Positions 11,451 to 24,989 of a stretch of DNA of 64,000 nucleotides are shown in pieces; position 1 is the stretch's first letter, and each line of letters starts with the position of its first letter. Under the pieces are notes generated by a model, which did no database searches, had not been told where the DNA came from, and saw nothing but the letters and a program-made list of their open reading frames with translations. Source of the DNA: Lonicera japonica (taxonomy: Eukaryota > Streptophyta > Magnoliopsida > Dipsacales > Caprifoliaceae); the NCBI GenBank assembly GCA_021464415.1, contig CM038466.1:28707017-28771016 (forward strand). Direction: 5' to 3'. Position numbers and translations under genes: made by a program.

Positions 11451-11849
11451 TGGATTTAGCTTCCTCCGCTGGGACACATCTTTGAAATATCTAATCAGGA
11501 CAGTACTTATACAAGTACGGATCATGAAAATAGAAATTCTTCACTAAAGTAAAGAACCAATTTCGCTCTCAACGTGGCCAATTAGGAACTTTTCCTGTGG
11601 CGAGATAATTCATAATATCTGCATACTATGGCAAACTACAAATAGCCATCAGTTGTTCATCTGAAAAACTTTCTTGAATCGGTAAATCGTCTGTGTCTCG
11701 AACTTCGCTAATGAGCCTAAATAAGTGATCGGCTACCACATTCTCTACTCCTTTCTTATTGTTGATAATCAAGTCAAATTCTTAGAGCAATAGGATCTAC
11801 CTAATTAATCTTGCTTTTGCATCGTTCTTCGTAAGAAGATACTTAATTG
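11451..11849 (-). pseudogene. Athila-like RNase H C-terminus and pol linker, heavily decayed
   Basis: The strand and position fit the stretch between RNase H and the integrase finger. It reads only in fragments with stops in all frames, and no catalytic motif can be placed with confidence. Confidence 0.5.
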
Positions 11850-12800
11850 CTAGTGATCAGTAAAGCAGACAATCAGTGATCCAATAAGGTAAGATCGAAA
11901 CTTATCTAAAGCGAAAACAATGGCTAACAACTCTTTCTCAATCGTGGAATATTTCAACTGAGCATCATTTAAAGTCTGGCTAGCGTAGTAAATGACATGG
12001 GGCTTCTTGTCCTTCCTTTGACCTAAGACAATTCCAATGGCATAATCACTAGCGTCGCACATAAGCTCGAATGGTAAGCTCAAACAGGTGGTTGCACAAT
12101 GGGTGTAGTTGTGAGCATTTTCTTGAGCTTGTCGAAAGCTTCTTGACACGCTGAAATCCATTCAAATGGTGCATCTTTAGCAAGTAGGTTACATAGGGGT
12201 CGAGACATAGAACCGAAGTCTTTGATAAACCTCCTATAGAAACTAGCATGGCCTAGAAATGATCGAACTTCTTTGACAGTTTTGGGAACTGGCAAATCAG
12301 CATTGAGGTCAATTTTAGCTTTATCCACTTGGATTCCTTCGATTGAGGCAATATGACCTAAAACAATTCCTTGGGTAACCATGAAATAGCATTTTTTCCA
12401 ATTCAGAACAAGATTATTATCTTTGCAACGAACCAAGACTTTCTCCAGGTTCTGAAGACAATCTTCAAAAGAATCACCAAAAGAGATAAATCATCCATGA
12501 AAACTTCTAAAAACTTTTCTACCATATCACTAAAGATACTCATTATGCACATTTGAAAGGTTGCTGGTGCGTTCCACAAGCCAAAGCACATTCTCTTGTA
12601 AGCAAAAGTACCAAAAGAACAAGTGAAAGTGGTTTTCTCCTGATCTTCGGGAGCGACTCTATTTGATTGTAACTACTGTAACCATCCAGAAAGCAATAGA
12701 AAGAGTAACCAACCACAATCTCCAAAGTCTGATCAATAAATAAAAGTAAAAAATGATCTTTCCTGGTTACAAAGCTAAGCTTGCGATAATTAATACACAT
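11850..12800 (-). pseudogene. Athila-like reverse transcriptase and RNase H
   Basis: Fingers and palm begin CINYRKLSFVTRKDHF (from 12798) and continue YCFLDGYSSYNQI, carrying the first catalytic Asp. The region after a frame change reads FGLWNAPATFQMC and then VFMDDLSLL, the catalytic DD pair (family FMDDFSV). The connection has GIQVDKAKIDLNADLPVPKT and VRSFLGHASFYRRFIKDF. RNase H follows with MCDASDYAIGIVLGQ, YYASQTLNDAQLKYSTIEKE and FTDH, so the acidic residues are visible. It is spread over at least four frames (12543-12800, 12403-12591, 12080-12436, 11850-12161). Confidence 0.9.
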
Positions 12801-14150
12801 GCTTTAACCAGTGGTGACACGTGTGGGAACTAGTTCACCTTCAACATTAGGAACAACAGTTATGCCAGATTTCTTAGGCACAACCTGAGTAGAACATACC
12901 CATTTGCTATCAGAGATGGGGTAAATTATTCCAAGATCTAAGAGTTTAAAAACTTCTTTATGGACTACTTCTTTCATGTTAGGATTTAACCTCCTCTACA
13001 TCTGTCAAAAGGGCTTAGCATCTTCTTCAAGGTATATCTTATGAGCACAGATATCGGGGCTTATACCTTTTAGATCATCTATGGTCCATTATAACGTATC
13101 TTTGTGTAGCTTAAGAACTTTCAAGAGTTCAAACTCTTAAGTGGAATTTAACTTGCTTGAGACTATGATATGATAAGTTTTAGATTCTCCTAAAAAGACG
13201 TACTTTAGCTCTTAGGTAGGGGCTTAAGTTCCAATTTCGGAGTTTTGAAAGTAGAAAGGATGAGTAAAGAATTACTCGAAGGGAATTCTTAAAACTTTTT
13301 AGTCCACGTAGCCTGTACTACTTCTGCTCTTCAGAATTTATGCTGGACTTAAGATCAGAAACTGCCTCACTTATCTCATTCTTGATAAGAGAATAAGCTT
13401 CAAAATCAGAAAGAGAATGAGTCAAAGTAGACTCAAGTGGGTCCTCATACTACAACAAACCAAAGTATTCCTCAAAGACTATATCCAGGTAACTGACTTC
13501 TTGAATATCTTCTTCTTCTTCAAGATCTAACTATTTAGGAATTGAGAAAATATTGACATCGAGAGTCATATTTCAGAACAAAAGCTTCATAACACCGTTC
13601 TTAACACTGATAAAGGCATTGATAGTAGCAAGGAAAGGTCTTCCTAGAATGATGGGAATCTAGGGACCAATGTTGGCCATAAGTTGAGTATCCAAAACGA
13701 CAAGGTCAACTAGATAGACAAAGTTGTCAACCTTAACCAAAATATCTTCAACAACTCCTCTTAGCACTTTCATGGAATGATCAGTTAGTTACAAGGTAAT
13801 TCTCGTGGGTTTCAACTCACCCAAACCTAATTGCTGATAAACAGAGTATGAGAGTAAGTTCACACTAGAACCAAGATCCAGGAGAGTATGTTCAATCATT
13901 TAATCACTAATGTAACAAGAAATGGTAGGACAACCATGATCCTTGTACTTGGCTGAAAAATTGTGTTGAATTATCGAGCTCACATAATTAGCTAAAAATG
14001 TTTTCTTCTAAATAGAGACTCTTCTCTTTAAAGTGCACAAATCTTTAAGAAACTTAGCTTAGGAAGCAATTTTCTTGGTAGCATCCAAAAGAGGAATGTT
14101 GATCTTCACTTGCTTAAAAAGATAAGAATTTCAGAATTACGGTTATCCTT
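12801..14150 (-). pseudogene. Athila-like protease region and gag-pol linker
   Basis: Minus-strand reading gives an aspartic protease start LLDLGSSVNLLSYSVY near 13870 (family consensus CDLGASINLMP) and IILGRPFLATINAFI near 13640, the ILGRPFL motif of retropepsins. The catalytic Asp is kept. The Asn-to-RT linker toward 12801 includes VPNVEGELVPTRV. Numerous stops leave no ORF over about 90 codons. Confidence 0.75.
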
Positions 14151-16010
14151 AGCCAGTTTGTGCAACCTTTGAGGAAAAGGAACAGGAATGTGAGGAATAG
14201 AAGTTTTATCTTTTTCAGGAACATCATTCACATTCTCGGCTTTTGCCTTGGCTTTCTTAGCTATCTCAGCTTCTCTCAAGGCTTCAATATAAATGTACTG
14301 CTCAGTTTTAACTTATTCATATTCTTCCTCCATCCCTCTTGTTGGAACATATTCAGGTGGAGGTGGCTCTATTTAATTGTCAACAACTCTACAACTCCTT
14401 AAAGTAGTGATAGCTTTTACTTGTTCTTGATATTGCTTAGTGCCTGAAGAAGAAGAGTTATCAGTGGCTTTGGGATTGAGCTGAGGTTGAGCTGGGATAA
14501 CTGCCTTCCTCTTCGGATAATTCTGACTAGTAATCTTCTCCATAGAAACTTTCATCTGGTTCATCATTTGCAGCATCTGCTAAAACATACCTTGCAAATT
14601 TTCCTTAGGGACTTTTCTATGCGGTGGAATATAAGAATTAGGATTCGAGCCTTGAGATTGTTGATACTGCTGCGGTTGATATTGGAAACTAACTGGATGT
14701 TGGGATTGCTGATATAATGGTTGAAGTGGTGGTGGTTGGAAATTCTACTGAGTTTGTTAAAATGGTTGAAAGGGTTTCATGGGGTTCCCTTCATAGTTGT
14801 TATCAGACCAACTGAGGTTGAGGTGGTTCCTCCAAGATGGGTTATATTGATCCATATAAGAATTGGATTTGCCAATTGCCATGACAACATTGACATTAGT
14901 GTTCAACACTTCTCTAAGAGTTGGGATGGTTAGACAATCACTGGTGAGATAACCAAATGTATCGCAAATGCTGTAAGCTTGCTCTATAAACTGCTTAGGA
15001 GCTTATTCTCCTTTCTTTGTTTCCAAATATTCAAGTTTCCAGCAAATAGTAGGTAGCTTAGCATTGATTTCATTGTTATCTTTCAGTTGGTACACACCAG
15101 CTGGTGCTACATTTGCTCTAGTTGTACCTGCCTTAGCACTCGATTCCCATTCCTGAGAAACTTCAGAAAGCCATTTGAGGTATCCTTCAGTAAATGTAGG
15201 ACTATTTCCTAAGAATTTTCCATTGCACATAGATTCAATAAACTGACGAGTGGAGGGAACTAAACCATTATAGAAGAAACTGATGATTCTCCACTTTTCA
15301 TAACCGTGATGTGGACAAGAATTAAGAAGATCTTTTAAGCGCTCCCAACACTGTAAGTAGGTTTCATCATTTTTCTGAGAAAAGTTTTGAATCGCCTTCT
15401 TTGAGTTAGAAGTAAGATGTAAAGGAAAGAAATTCTTGAGGAATTGCTCTTGGAGTTCTTGCCAATAGTTAATGGCTCTCGAGCATAGATAAATAAACCA
15501 AGTCTTAGCTTTATCCTTCAGGGAGAAAGAAAATAACTTTAACTTTATTATATCTTCAGAATAGTTCTAGTCACTAAAAGTGGCACAAACACCCTCAAAT
15601 TCTCAAACCAATGATAAGTGGGTAGAAGTTAAATCATGCCATTGCGAAAATGAAAATTATTTACATCATTTAGAAAATTAATGCAAGAAGGAGTAGCATT
15701 TTTTCCAGGAAGTAGGAGTTCAAGAAAAGTAAGATTAGGATTTTGAACTGCTTAATTGACTCCATTATTAGTTGCTTGTGATGATACAAATGCAGCTGCT
15801 TGTTCTTCAACATTCTGATCGGCCATTGGGTGTTTAGATACCCACGAGATAGTACTGTTAGAAGAATCAGAAGAAAAAGAAAGAGGAACTGAATTGGCTG
15901 TAGTGGAAGACTCAGATGCTTTAGAAGATTCGTCATATGACTTGTACTTGTCAGAAATGACACGGTACTTGTACAGAGGATTACTTGAAATGCGATTATT
16001 AAGACCACGA
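14151..16010 (-). pseudogene. Athila-like gag
   Basis: The 5' part reads as fragments around 15290-16000; the middle has FNGLVPSTRQFIESMCNGKF-like sequence and then GYLKWLSEVSQEWESS (~15180), the retrotransposon gag domain. The C-terminal part is Gln/Asn/Pro-rich (14373-14900) with QMMNQMKVSMEKITSQ near the end. Gag would form the particle that packages RNA. Several frames and stops are needed to read it. Confidence 0.75.
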
Positions 16011-16116
16011 AGTCAAGGTTTCATATATTAGGCAGTGACCAAATATAGAATCCTAGGATTGAAAAGAAAATAAAAAAAAGATACTAGAACGAAATAAATG
16101 AAACCGTTAACCTTTC

Positions 16117-16142
16117 CTCGGCACAGGCACCGGCACCAGAAA
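16117..16142 (-). other. Primer binding site of the Athila-like element
   Basis: On the minus strand, TGGTGCCGGTGCCTGTGCC lies a few bases past the LTR end. It resembles the TGGCGCCGTTGCCGGGGA site of Athila elements, which pairs with the 3' end of tRNA-Asp. Substitutions fit the element's age. Confidence 0.6.
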
Positions 16143-16147
16143 TAGCT

Positions 16148-17894
16148 TGACTACGCGTAAAAAGTGCGAAGTATTACACCCAAGTGCAGGTGGTCAAGTT
16201 ATAGTATACTTGGGGAAGTCCAAGGTCGAACTACAAGGAAGGTAAGGAATCTATTTCTTTTATGTATTTGTCTAAAAGGGAAGAAGGGAAAATAAAAGAA
16301 AAGATAATTGAAATGGGGAATAAGGAAAGAAATGAAACTAAATTAAAACTACAAACTAACCAAACTAAAACTAAAACTAAAGGCAAATCTAATTATATGG
16401 TGCAAAAATAAAGGGAATCCACAAGCGCAACTTATCTACCTAAAAGGCTTCCTAAATGCACTACGAATACATGCAAATAAACTAAAAATAAATTAATTAA
16501 TTAAAACAGCGCACTAAATAAATAAATCATAATATTAAATGAACTTAAATCAACCAAAAAACAAACGTTAGGGGTGTCCGCAGTTAGGGAATACGAAACT
16601 AGTCCAATCGGGTAATTCAAATCTAAGTTTAAACAAGATTTTTCACTAAGATTCAGCTCTTAGACTCTCCAACCATCCAATTATATTCCTAATACAATTA
16701 TATTATAGCCCATGCATGACAAAGACTATATAAACTAGCTTTGAGTAAAATAATTCGATAGTAAAGCTTTTTGACTTTGAAAAAGTGTAATTTAGAACCT
16801 AGTATTGCTAGTGCGTGACAAAAACAATCAAAGTTGATTAAACTTTTCAAAAATCAGTAACTTAACACTCTTATAAGGTTTGAAAAGGTTTGAACATGAT
16901 TCAAATTAATTCCGTCTTAAAAAGAATGCCGAAAGTCAAAACTAGCACTTTTTCAGTACTTACGTGAATAAATACCAAAATAACGCCAAATCAGCCAATT
17001 CACTTAAGAAACTAACCTAACTAATTAGTGGATAAATATCGTCCTCAAATCATCCACATTAGGGTTTTGGTGCAAAAATCTGTGAATCGACGTTTTACGA
17101 TTTTCTTAATCAAATGGAATTTTTGAACTAATTTATGAAAACATGTTTGTAACGCATGTAAATATAATAAAATACCCATAAATTCAATAGGTGATCTATA
17201 ACCAATGAAAAAATCATATTCAAACCTAAATTGGATTACATTTAAGGGTTAAGTACGCAGATTTCACTATAGATTCCTAACTAACGACTTAGCTTGCCAT
17301 AATCAAACCAAACATACAAACAAGCTTGTAAATCATGCAACAAATAGTAGACATATACCTAATAATGAATAAATTCATATTCAAAAACTTTTGGATTTGG
17401 AATTTCTCAATTCCGATTTAAAACGAAGATTTTACGGTTAAAATAGTAAACAAACTCAAAACCGATAAAAACTGAAGAAATTCGACTAAAACCCTAAAAA
17501 TTCTAGAAAATCCGATTAGTAATGATGAATAATGAATCAAACATGAATAGCATTGAATAACTACAAACTATTTGAATATAAAGTGAGAATCTAGCATAAA
17601 TCGACTAAAAACCAATAAACCGACAAAACAGACCTATAAACCTTAGAACTAGCCCAAAAAACGAGGGTTTAAGGTTGATTCCAGAATATATATTATCTCA
17701 ATCAACTAATCTATGAATAGAAAAGAAAACTAACAATTAAAAGTAATTAAATTGAACTAAAACATAAAACTAAGGTTTACCCGACATGCAATTGAAACTT
17801 GAACTGATAATTGAATTGAATAAAGAATAAACGTTGATTAAACTGATGTTCTAACTTCAAAATAATATGAATAAACTAACCTAATAATTGTTTT

Positions 17895-17927
<33 letters not shown>

Positions 17928-18790
17928 AACTCTCAAGGTTTGATCATCAGATAAACGCAAAAACTCTCAGAAAGTTACGTTGCTTTCTGCCTTTCTGTTA
18001 ATCGATTCCCAATTGTACCGTATCCTAAAATATGAGATATGTGAACTTTTATATGTTCCACAAGTATCTCTGGTTGTGGGTTAGATGTTCTTTGAAAAAT
18101 AGGTTGAAAAGAACTAAAAACTGAAAACGGGCCAAAAAATGAAGTGGGGATCAATCATCACCATGTGGGGATCGATCCTTGTATATATATTTTTTTCTTT
18201 CTTTTTTTTATCTTCTTTTTCTTTCGCTCATAACTTTTTACTCCGAACTCCGATTGATGCACTGTTTTCTTTTACGTGTAGGTAATTTAAAGCTTTACAA
18301 CTTATATTTTTGGAGATTTCTTCAAATTCCCAATGCATAAAAACTTTGATCAGATACAACTTCGGACTTTTTAAGGCAGTTCTCGATTTTGCTCGAAAAC
18401 ATCCGGAATTAATTCAATTGAACTTCTTTCCTCTTAGAATCATTCTTGGACACTTGCATTCACTTCATTCATGCTTGGGTACTTTCTTTTCTCTTCTTGC
18501 TAGTGCTTTGGGTGTAGTTTTTGGAGTTTTTCTTACCTCAAAATGGATTTTGACTTCTTCTTCAGGCCTTCTTCTTGCACTTTTTCGCTTTTAACATTCT
18601 ATCTTGCATACAATCTCAGTTGCTTAACCACTTTAGGACTTCAAAATGGCTTTGTAACACAGGAATACAATGCAGTGCATTCTTTTCATGCTTAAACTGA
18701 ATTTACATGAAATTTCTGGTTTTAGACGGTAACTAAAAGCTAATTGAGTCTTGTTTAGGGGATTAGAAATGCAATTCTAGCCTCAATCAC
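16148..18790 (-). mobile_element. Athila-like 5' LTR (far end approximate)
   Basis: In minus orientation the LTR ends CTTTTTACGCGTAGTCA directly before the PBS, with the preceding TTGTAGTTCGACCTTGG and ACTTGACCACCTGCACTTGG typical of Athila LTR ends. The other end is set near 18790 (minus-strand TGATTGAGGC) from a loss of character only, since no second LTR is available. Length of about 2.6 kb would be on the long side for the group. Confidence 0.55.
17898..17929. repeat. (AAAG)n microsatellite
   Basis: Eight tetranucleotide units in a row within the Athila-like LTR. Confidence 0.95.
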
Positions 18791-19252
18791 CTATGTGGTG
18801 TAATAAGTTGCGTCATAACCGATTTTAATTAATGATACCACCTTTACCTGTACCTTGTGTTTGTTGGATTAGAGTTTCGAATCATTAGTTTATCCAAAAG
18901 CTTAGGTACTATGTGCGGATATGTGTGCATTGTACCAAGCCAGAAACCCTTAATAATTGGCTTTAGATGCCCAAATATGGGTAGTTTCATTCTTGCAAGA
19001 TAGAGGTGGAGCATTCTACCCTTGATGATTCATTCTAATTAGAAGCGCTAGACTTGTTTTTCCATCTCCTTGACGTTCTTTAGTATCATTCCGCTCATTT
19101 TGCTTTTGGATTAGATTTATATCTCATGCATAACCGTAGCAAGTCTCCTAAAGAGGGGAGACCGTATGCAATGCTGGGATTATGTCTATCTCTTTGATCT
19201 GTACTTCTCTCTACTTAAATTTTGAGAACGTAATTTCTTAAGGAGGAGAGAT
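18791..19252 (+). other. Non-coding remnant of an LTR element ending in a polypurine tract
   Basis: No protein similarity found. The last bases, TTAAGGAGGAGAGAT, form a polypurine tract directly before the TGTAATACCCC start of the next LTR, so this is the 3' internal edge of a largely lost element. Confidence 0.5.
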
Positions 19253-21404
19253 TGTAATACCCCGTGTTCCAATTTTGAGTTAATCATTCTCTTAATCCTG
19301 GTTAAAGAGTGAACTTTTGGTTCTGGATTGTTCTTAATTGATATAAAAGTTATAGCATGTCATATTAGGTATATCAAGTTTTTGGGAATGATCGTTTCAT
19401 AATTCGGGTGGTCCGAATTGAAATGGAGATGTTAATTGCGTGTTCTCACATTACGCAATTTCTTAATTTTAGCTAACTTTGAGATGTCGTAACTTCTCCA
19501 TTTCTTATCCGATTAAGTTCCCATTTATATGCACGTCTAGGTTTTGAGCCTTTCTACAAATTTCGTGTTTTGACTGAAAGCCAATCCATACTCCTTATTG
19601 GTCTAAACAGCATCCGAAGTAAGTTAGTTAGCGAAATCTGATCGTTCAGTAACATTGTAGCAGAGCACTGTCTTTGGACAATTTATGGGATTTATCCATT
19701 TAGAATTTAGGGAAACTTCCTCTTAGGAAGGTGTAGATCATTGAATTAACTTTCCGTTGATATGTGGATCATCCAAATCCAAGTTCCGAGTGGGGAGTTA
19801 TGACCAAAATACCAACAGTGCACTTTTTGCCCAGTAAGATCGATCTTACACATCAAAAATTTTTGAGAAAATAAACCAGTGCACTTTTTTCCCTGACTAT
19901 GATCGATCTTACTTATCAGTGCAGACCAATTTTGACCCGATTTTAACACTTCAAACCCCCAAACTCAAACTATTCTCATGCATAACATAGAGACACCTGA
20001 GAGCTCTTTAAAGAGAGAGATTGTAGAGAGATTTTGGTAGAATTTGAGAAAGTAGATTATATTACATGTACTATGGCCTTATATAACATGTGCGATCTGT
20101 AAGGCTTTTGATAATTACTTAAGATTCACCTATAGCAAGAATTAATTTAAAATAAATGGTTATTTTACTAGTTAGAAATGTATATTAAAAATTTGGCTTT
20201 ATTAGCCATTTGTACTGGACGAATTCAGAACCATAATGAATCTAAAGTCATAATTACCACAGTGATAAGGCCATGTGGTTAATAAATAATTATTTAGCAT
20301 TTAATTATAAGGTTAACTATATATTTATGTGTTGGCCTTATACTTTATTCATCGTTTTTAACCATATGTGTGTTGTGATTGTAAGTGGGCTAATTATATA
20401 ATTGGAATGGATACATAATATGCTTATGAACACACATATATGATGAATTAATTTATTGAGCACACTCGTTGTGGACAGTGTGGACTCGGAATAATATGGG
20501 ACACAAGTCTCCTGGGTGAAAGGCCCAAAACTGTGCACATCAAATATGTTGAGGCCCTACTACCGTGTGGTTGAAAGTTCACAAAATGTAGACACGGCAA
20601 AAACGTTAAGGCCCTACTGCCGTATGGTTGAGAGTCCAAAAAATGTAGATCACGAAAACTATCCCCTACTTGTTTATTATTATTATTGCGGTGCAATCAT
20701 ATCTCTAGTTGTTATTATTTACTTTACTATTGTTATTGGTGTAAATCTGTAAGATCATTTTGGACTAAAGTAGTGATCATTGATACGTGATTTGATTTCA
20801 TAATATGTAATGGCAAAGTGGAAATCAAAAATTGCATAGGTTGGATAACCGTTAACTTAAGAAGATAATAAGTATCCTATGAGTGAACCTTGGAAGTAGT
20901 TGAGAATATACTAGTAACATTACCAACTTGAGGAATACAGAAATATATAGAATGATGAACCTTTGGATGGCTATGGTTCTAGAATAAGCCATCTCGTGAT
21001 GGGTCGTCCATTGTAGATGGTTATATATATGTCGGATCAAACCACATTGGTTGATTATGATGAGTGAGGTATCTTGGATAACGGGTAGTTTCCAGTTGCT
21101 AGGGGGCATCGTAGTGGATAAGTTCATCATGTTAGTTGAGGTGAATTGTAGTATCTTCATTACTAAAGAGATAAACTATAATTTAGTATAACTCACGCGC
21201 ATGCTTTGTTAAAATATGTATTTTCTATAAAAACTTATATTAGTTCCCACTGAGCCTAGTTTTGGCTCACTCCCATTTTTCTAACAGTTTTGTAGGTGGG
21301 ACCTTGGGGTAGCGCGTGCTTATCTTGTTTTAGTTGCCTTTAAATCACCAAAAACGTCATGGAAGTCCTTGAATTAGAAAGACTTAGTTTTCTAATTGTT
21401 GTTT
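19253..21404 (+). mobile_element. LTR family C (Gypsy type), 3' LTR, right end uncertain
   Basis: It begins TGTAATACCCCG after a polypurine tract. Its first 600 bp align with the inverse of the 21405-24478 LTR: GATCGTTTCATAATTCGGG matches GATCGTTTGGTGATTCGGG, and both share TTCGTGTTTTG and the ACTGTCTTTGG..AATTTATGGGA block. Families C and D therefore share ancestry. GATCGATCTTAC occurs twice (19839 and 19900 areas). The right end may lie at 21404 or the LTR may continue after the nested family D copy. Confidence 0.55.
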
Positions 21405-24400
21405 TGTAACACCCCCGCCATAATCTACAGGACAACACTCGTAATTAAGACCTGGAGTGCTACTAACCCATCTTAGAATGACTAAAATGGGTATATATAA
21501 TGTAAAATGCACAAAGAAATCCAAATGGTACTATCATACATGTCAAACAACCGTTTCACAATCATACTGAAGATGATAATACTGTATACAAATATATAAA
21601 CAAGTATATAATAGTTTTAAAAGCAACTGAGTAATTTCATGATAATATACTACTATCTGGGCTAGCCGTGGCTTCCCGCGATAGCATGTACATAACAAAA
21701 ATACATCTGTATCAGAGCCCCTAACTTGTTCCTGGTCCCTCCGCGCCCCTGTTCTCTTTAGACTCCTGAATACCTGTATAGTTTAGAAAAACGGGGTGAG
21801 CATATCGCTCAGTAGGGGGGAAAGTATATGGAGGGAAAGTTTGGAAAACATTCCTTAATTTATTACTGTAAATCAAGTAAACCTTTTCATCGTATAATCC
21901 AAACATTATTGATAAAACATCACAAAAGATAACTAGCTCATGATGATGCATGCTCATACATATGCAGGTTACCTCCCTTTGTGTCAACCCAATTCTGAAT
22001 CTTGACGACGCATCCCGATGAGAAACCAAGCCATGATAGCCATATAAAATACATTCGTTCCAAGAGCATACAATATAATCATAGTTGGCTTCAATAAGAA
22101 TCCGAACTGGCGTCACAATATAGAATCCGTCGCCTAAAAAGGCATACCAATACCATCATACCAAGGAAGTGGAACAACAATCCTGTCCATCTTCCTTAGA
22201 AAGAATCAAATTCATGGTGCGTTACCAATGCCAAGGTTCCCGGGTCTTTCACCGGTGGCTTATTGGCGGCCAAACAATATCCCCCAGGGGTTTAGGGCTT
22301 TTCAACCCAAGGGCACCGGGCCCTGCCTATTTTCCCATCCCGGCAAGCACCATGAAAACAGATATTCATACAGTATTCATATCACCCTTGGTCATTCATG
22401 ACCAAGCACAATTATTTTCAAGAGATCAATTAACCAATCGTATTCGATAAGACAATATCCAGATAGAAATGAAGCTGCCATGAATTGCATAAGAAATAAG
22501 CCTCCATATAGCCTCCGAGCAGATATATGTATCATAAAGCTTTCAACATCATAATAGGAGATATACACCCATTTGATAGGACATATGCCATAAGAATGCT
22601 TTGAGCTTGCCAAGAGATCCTCCAGATGCCCGGTTGACACAATAATTATGCATAACGTGCAATCCATGCTCTAATTGTAAACTAGAAACAACCCATGCCA
22701 CTTAAACTTCATTCATCATGTATCCATGTTCCTTAGCGCATACATAATCCATTTACAAATTCACTTGGATTCAACCAAGCGTATATGTCCAAGGAACATC
22801 ACTTACAATTCTATGTTACATATATGTCAAGTTCAAGTGGCATATCTTGTTTCAATTCATGCATCATAGACACAATAGAAACCACATATGCCATATAAAC
22901 TTTAACCAATTCATGTCCATGTTCTTTGGTGTATACAAAACCCTTTACTAATCATTTTCTTGTCAAACCAACACATATACATCCAAAGAACATCCGTATG
23001 AATCAATAACATGTAATTATGGAGCTTAGATGGCATATTTTGCTTCATATCGTACAATCATAGCTTAATAATGCATAGGTCATGAATATCAATTAGCATG
23101 GTTTTCATAATAATCATTCATGCATAAATCATCCAAGGATACTCAATAATAAGGAATACATACTTTGTATTAAACATATATATGTAGAATCATTCATCTT
23201 TCAATAAATAAAATCATAATATCGAGTTTTGAAAAGATATAACCCCTACCTCAATTTAGGAGTGAGAAAGGAGAATAAAGGACGAAGATTGCGGCTCTCC
23301 CCAAGCAATCCGCATGAAGAAGATGATGAATAGTAGCAAGGAAGAAGAAACTCAAGTGATTTGGAGCTTTAATCTTGGATCATGAGTGAAAAATGGATAA
23401 AATTTGCTTAAGAACTCACCTCCCTCACTCTAGAACTCTCTAGAGGCTTGTGGGTTTATTTTTGGTCGAAGTTTGGGGCAAAAGGGGTCAAATGAACACT
23501 TAAAAACGCTTAAAACCGACATTGGCCCGCTGTCGGACCGGTATTCAAAAAGCCCATACCGGTCCGCGTGTAATTTTGATGCTCTGATGCACTGTTTTTG
23601 TTTCGGCCATAACTTTTGACTCGGAACTCCGATTAAGGCGTTCTTTATGTCCACGGAAAGGTATTTCAAAGATCTACAACTTTCTAGTTGGAAGTTTTTC
23701 CAAATTATGGACCAATCGTTCCCATAAATTCACCGAAGACAGCGCTCTGCCAAAGCGCTACCGAAAGACCATAATTTAGCGATGGGCCAACTTGGGGCCC
23801 TATTTTGGTCAACGAGGAGTGCGAATTGGACTTCGGCCAAAACACGAAAGTTGTAGAATAGCATGAAATCTAGAAGTAGGAATAAATGACAGTCAAATCG
23901 GATAAAAGATGAGAAAGTTACGATAATCCAAAGTTGGCTAAAAATAAGGAAATCGCGTAGGATCAAAACTTCTTATTTACGAACCAAAATTGATTCGAAC
24001 CACCCGAATCACCAAACGATCACTTATACAAGTATAAAGGAGTGAATACAACAAAATCTGATGTGTTGAAATGCTACAAGACTCCCTCACACGAAATTTC
24101 ACCCTTCACCTGTATAAAGTTAACACTTATCATTTTTTCACCTCAACCAATATAATTAAATCATTTAAACCCCGTTTTCAAAACCAAAGATGTGGAACGA
24201 GCTGAAAACATTTTTAAACATATTTTTATCAGTTAATTTCACAAAATATCGATTTTATCAGTCTCGATCCATGAAGGAATCAACAGATGTTTGTACCCGG
24301 TTTAATCTATAAATCGCGGTACTAACCAAAATATCCAATATGAGAATACTAGATTCGTCAATACCAGTTTAAATTATTAAACTGTGGTATTCTATTGGTG

Positions 24401-24478
24401 AACGAATATCGAGGATTACTGGATATCCGAGCCAAATCGAATTAGCTTCCGAAAGCCTTGAACTTTACCAAAAACACA
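21405..24478 (-). mobile_element. LTR family D, copy 1 (minus orientation)
   Basis: It starts TGTAACACCCCCGCC, the inverse of the family's 3' end. Blocks shared with the other three copies include GGTTACCTCCCTTTGTGTCA (inverse of ACACAAGGGAGGTAACC), AACCCAAGGGCACCGGGCC, and one inverted CCGGT pair at 23536-23571. The right end is proposed at 24478 because TGTTT stands both before 21405 (21400-21404) and after 24478 (24479-24483). A 5-base match may be chance, and the sequence past ~24130 has no match in other copies. Confidence 0.6.
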
Positions 24479-24529
24479 TGTTTTGCTATTTATCATTATA
24501 AAAATCATACTTCAAATCACACACACACT

Positions 24530-24960
24530 AATTTCTAAAATCGAAGGGCGCTTTCTATCCCCACCCCAAATCTCAGTTTCCTAAAACTATGGATTGATAT
24601 GCGACAACATCAATAAGCATGCGAATGTGCAATTATAATTACACGCATATCCTACCTATTGACGGAAAGAGCGAATTGGGTGCCTAACACCTTCCCGATT
24701 CGTGTCTTAATCCCCGAATCTTTGAATCAACTGGTTTTGTATTAATTGTGTTTAAGAGATCGTTTAACCCATAAATATTCCTCTTTCACATAGACTTTTA
24801 TTTGTTTAGTAAAACAAAATAGTGACTCTGATTTTCTTTACAAACCGTCACCTTTTCTTTATAATAAAATGAACCATTTTCCAAATGAACAGGAAAACTG
24901 GAGGAATCGCCACCAAGAAGGCCGGCGTTGAAAGCGCGGGTTCTTACAGGGTCCAAGTTC
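24530..24960. other. Fragment resembling the 3' part of a Tat/Ogre-type LTR
   Basis: GGGTGCCTAACACCTTCCC at 24680-24698 is a phrase known from LTRs of Tat-lineage Gypsy elements, and AGGAATCGCCACCA near 24903 resembles sequence close to their LTR end. Boundaries are not visible. Confidence 0.35.
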
Positions 24961-24989
24961 AAAACAATAACATGTTCTATTGTAACATG

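Larger units (their letters stand above)
10406..16147 (-). mobile_element. Athila-like Ty3/Gypsy retrotransposon, internal region
   Basis: On the minus strand the order is PBS, gag, protease, RT, RNase H, integrase, the Ty3/Gypsy order. The phrase [20 protein letters not shown] in integrase and CDASDYAIGIVLGQ in RNase H are hallmarks of Athila/Tat elements. The 5' LTR follows at 16148. The 3' LTR is missing. Many stops show it is long dead. Confidence 0.9.

Noticed and set aside
18310..18594. 94-codon plus-strand frame
   Set aside because: Hydrophobic, no family, and lies inside the Athila-like LTR.
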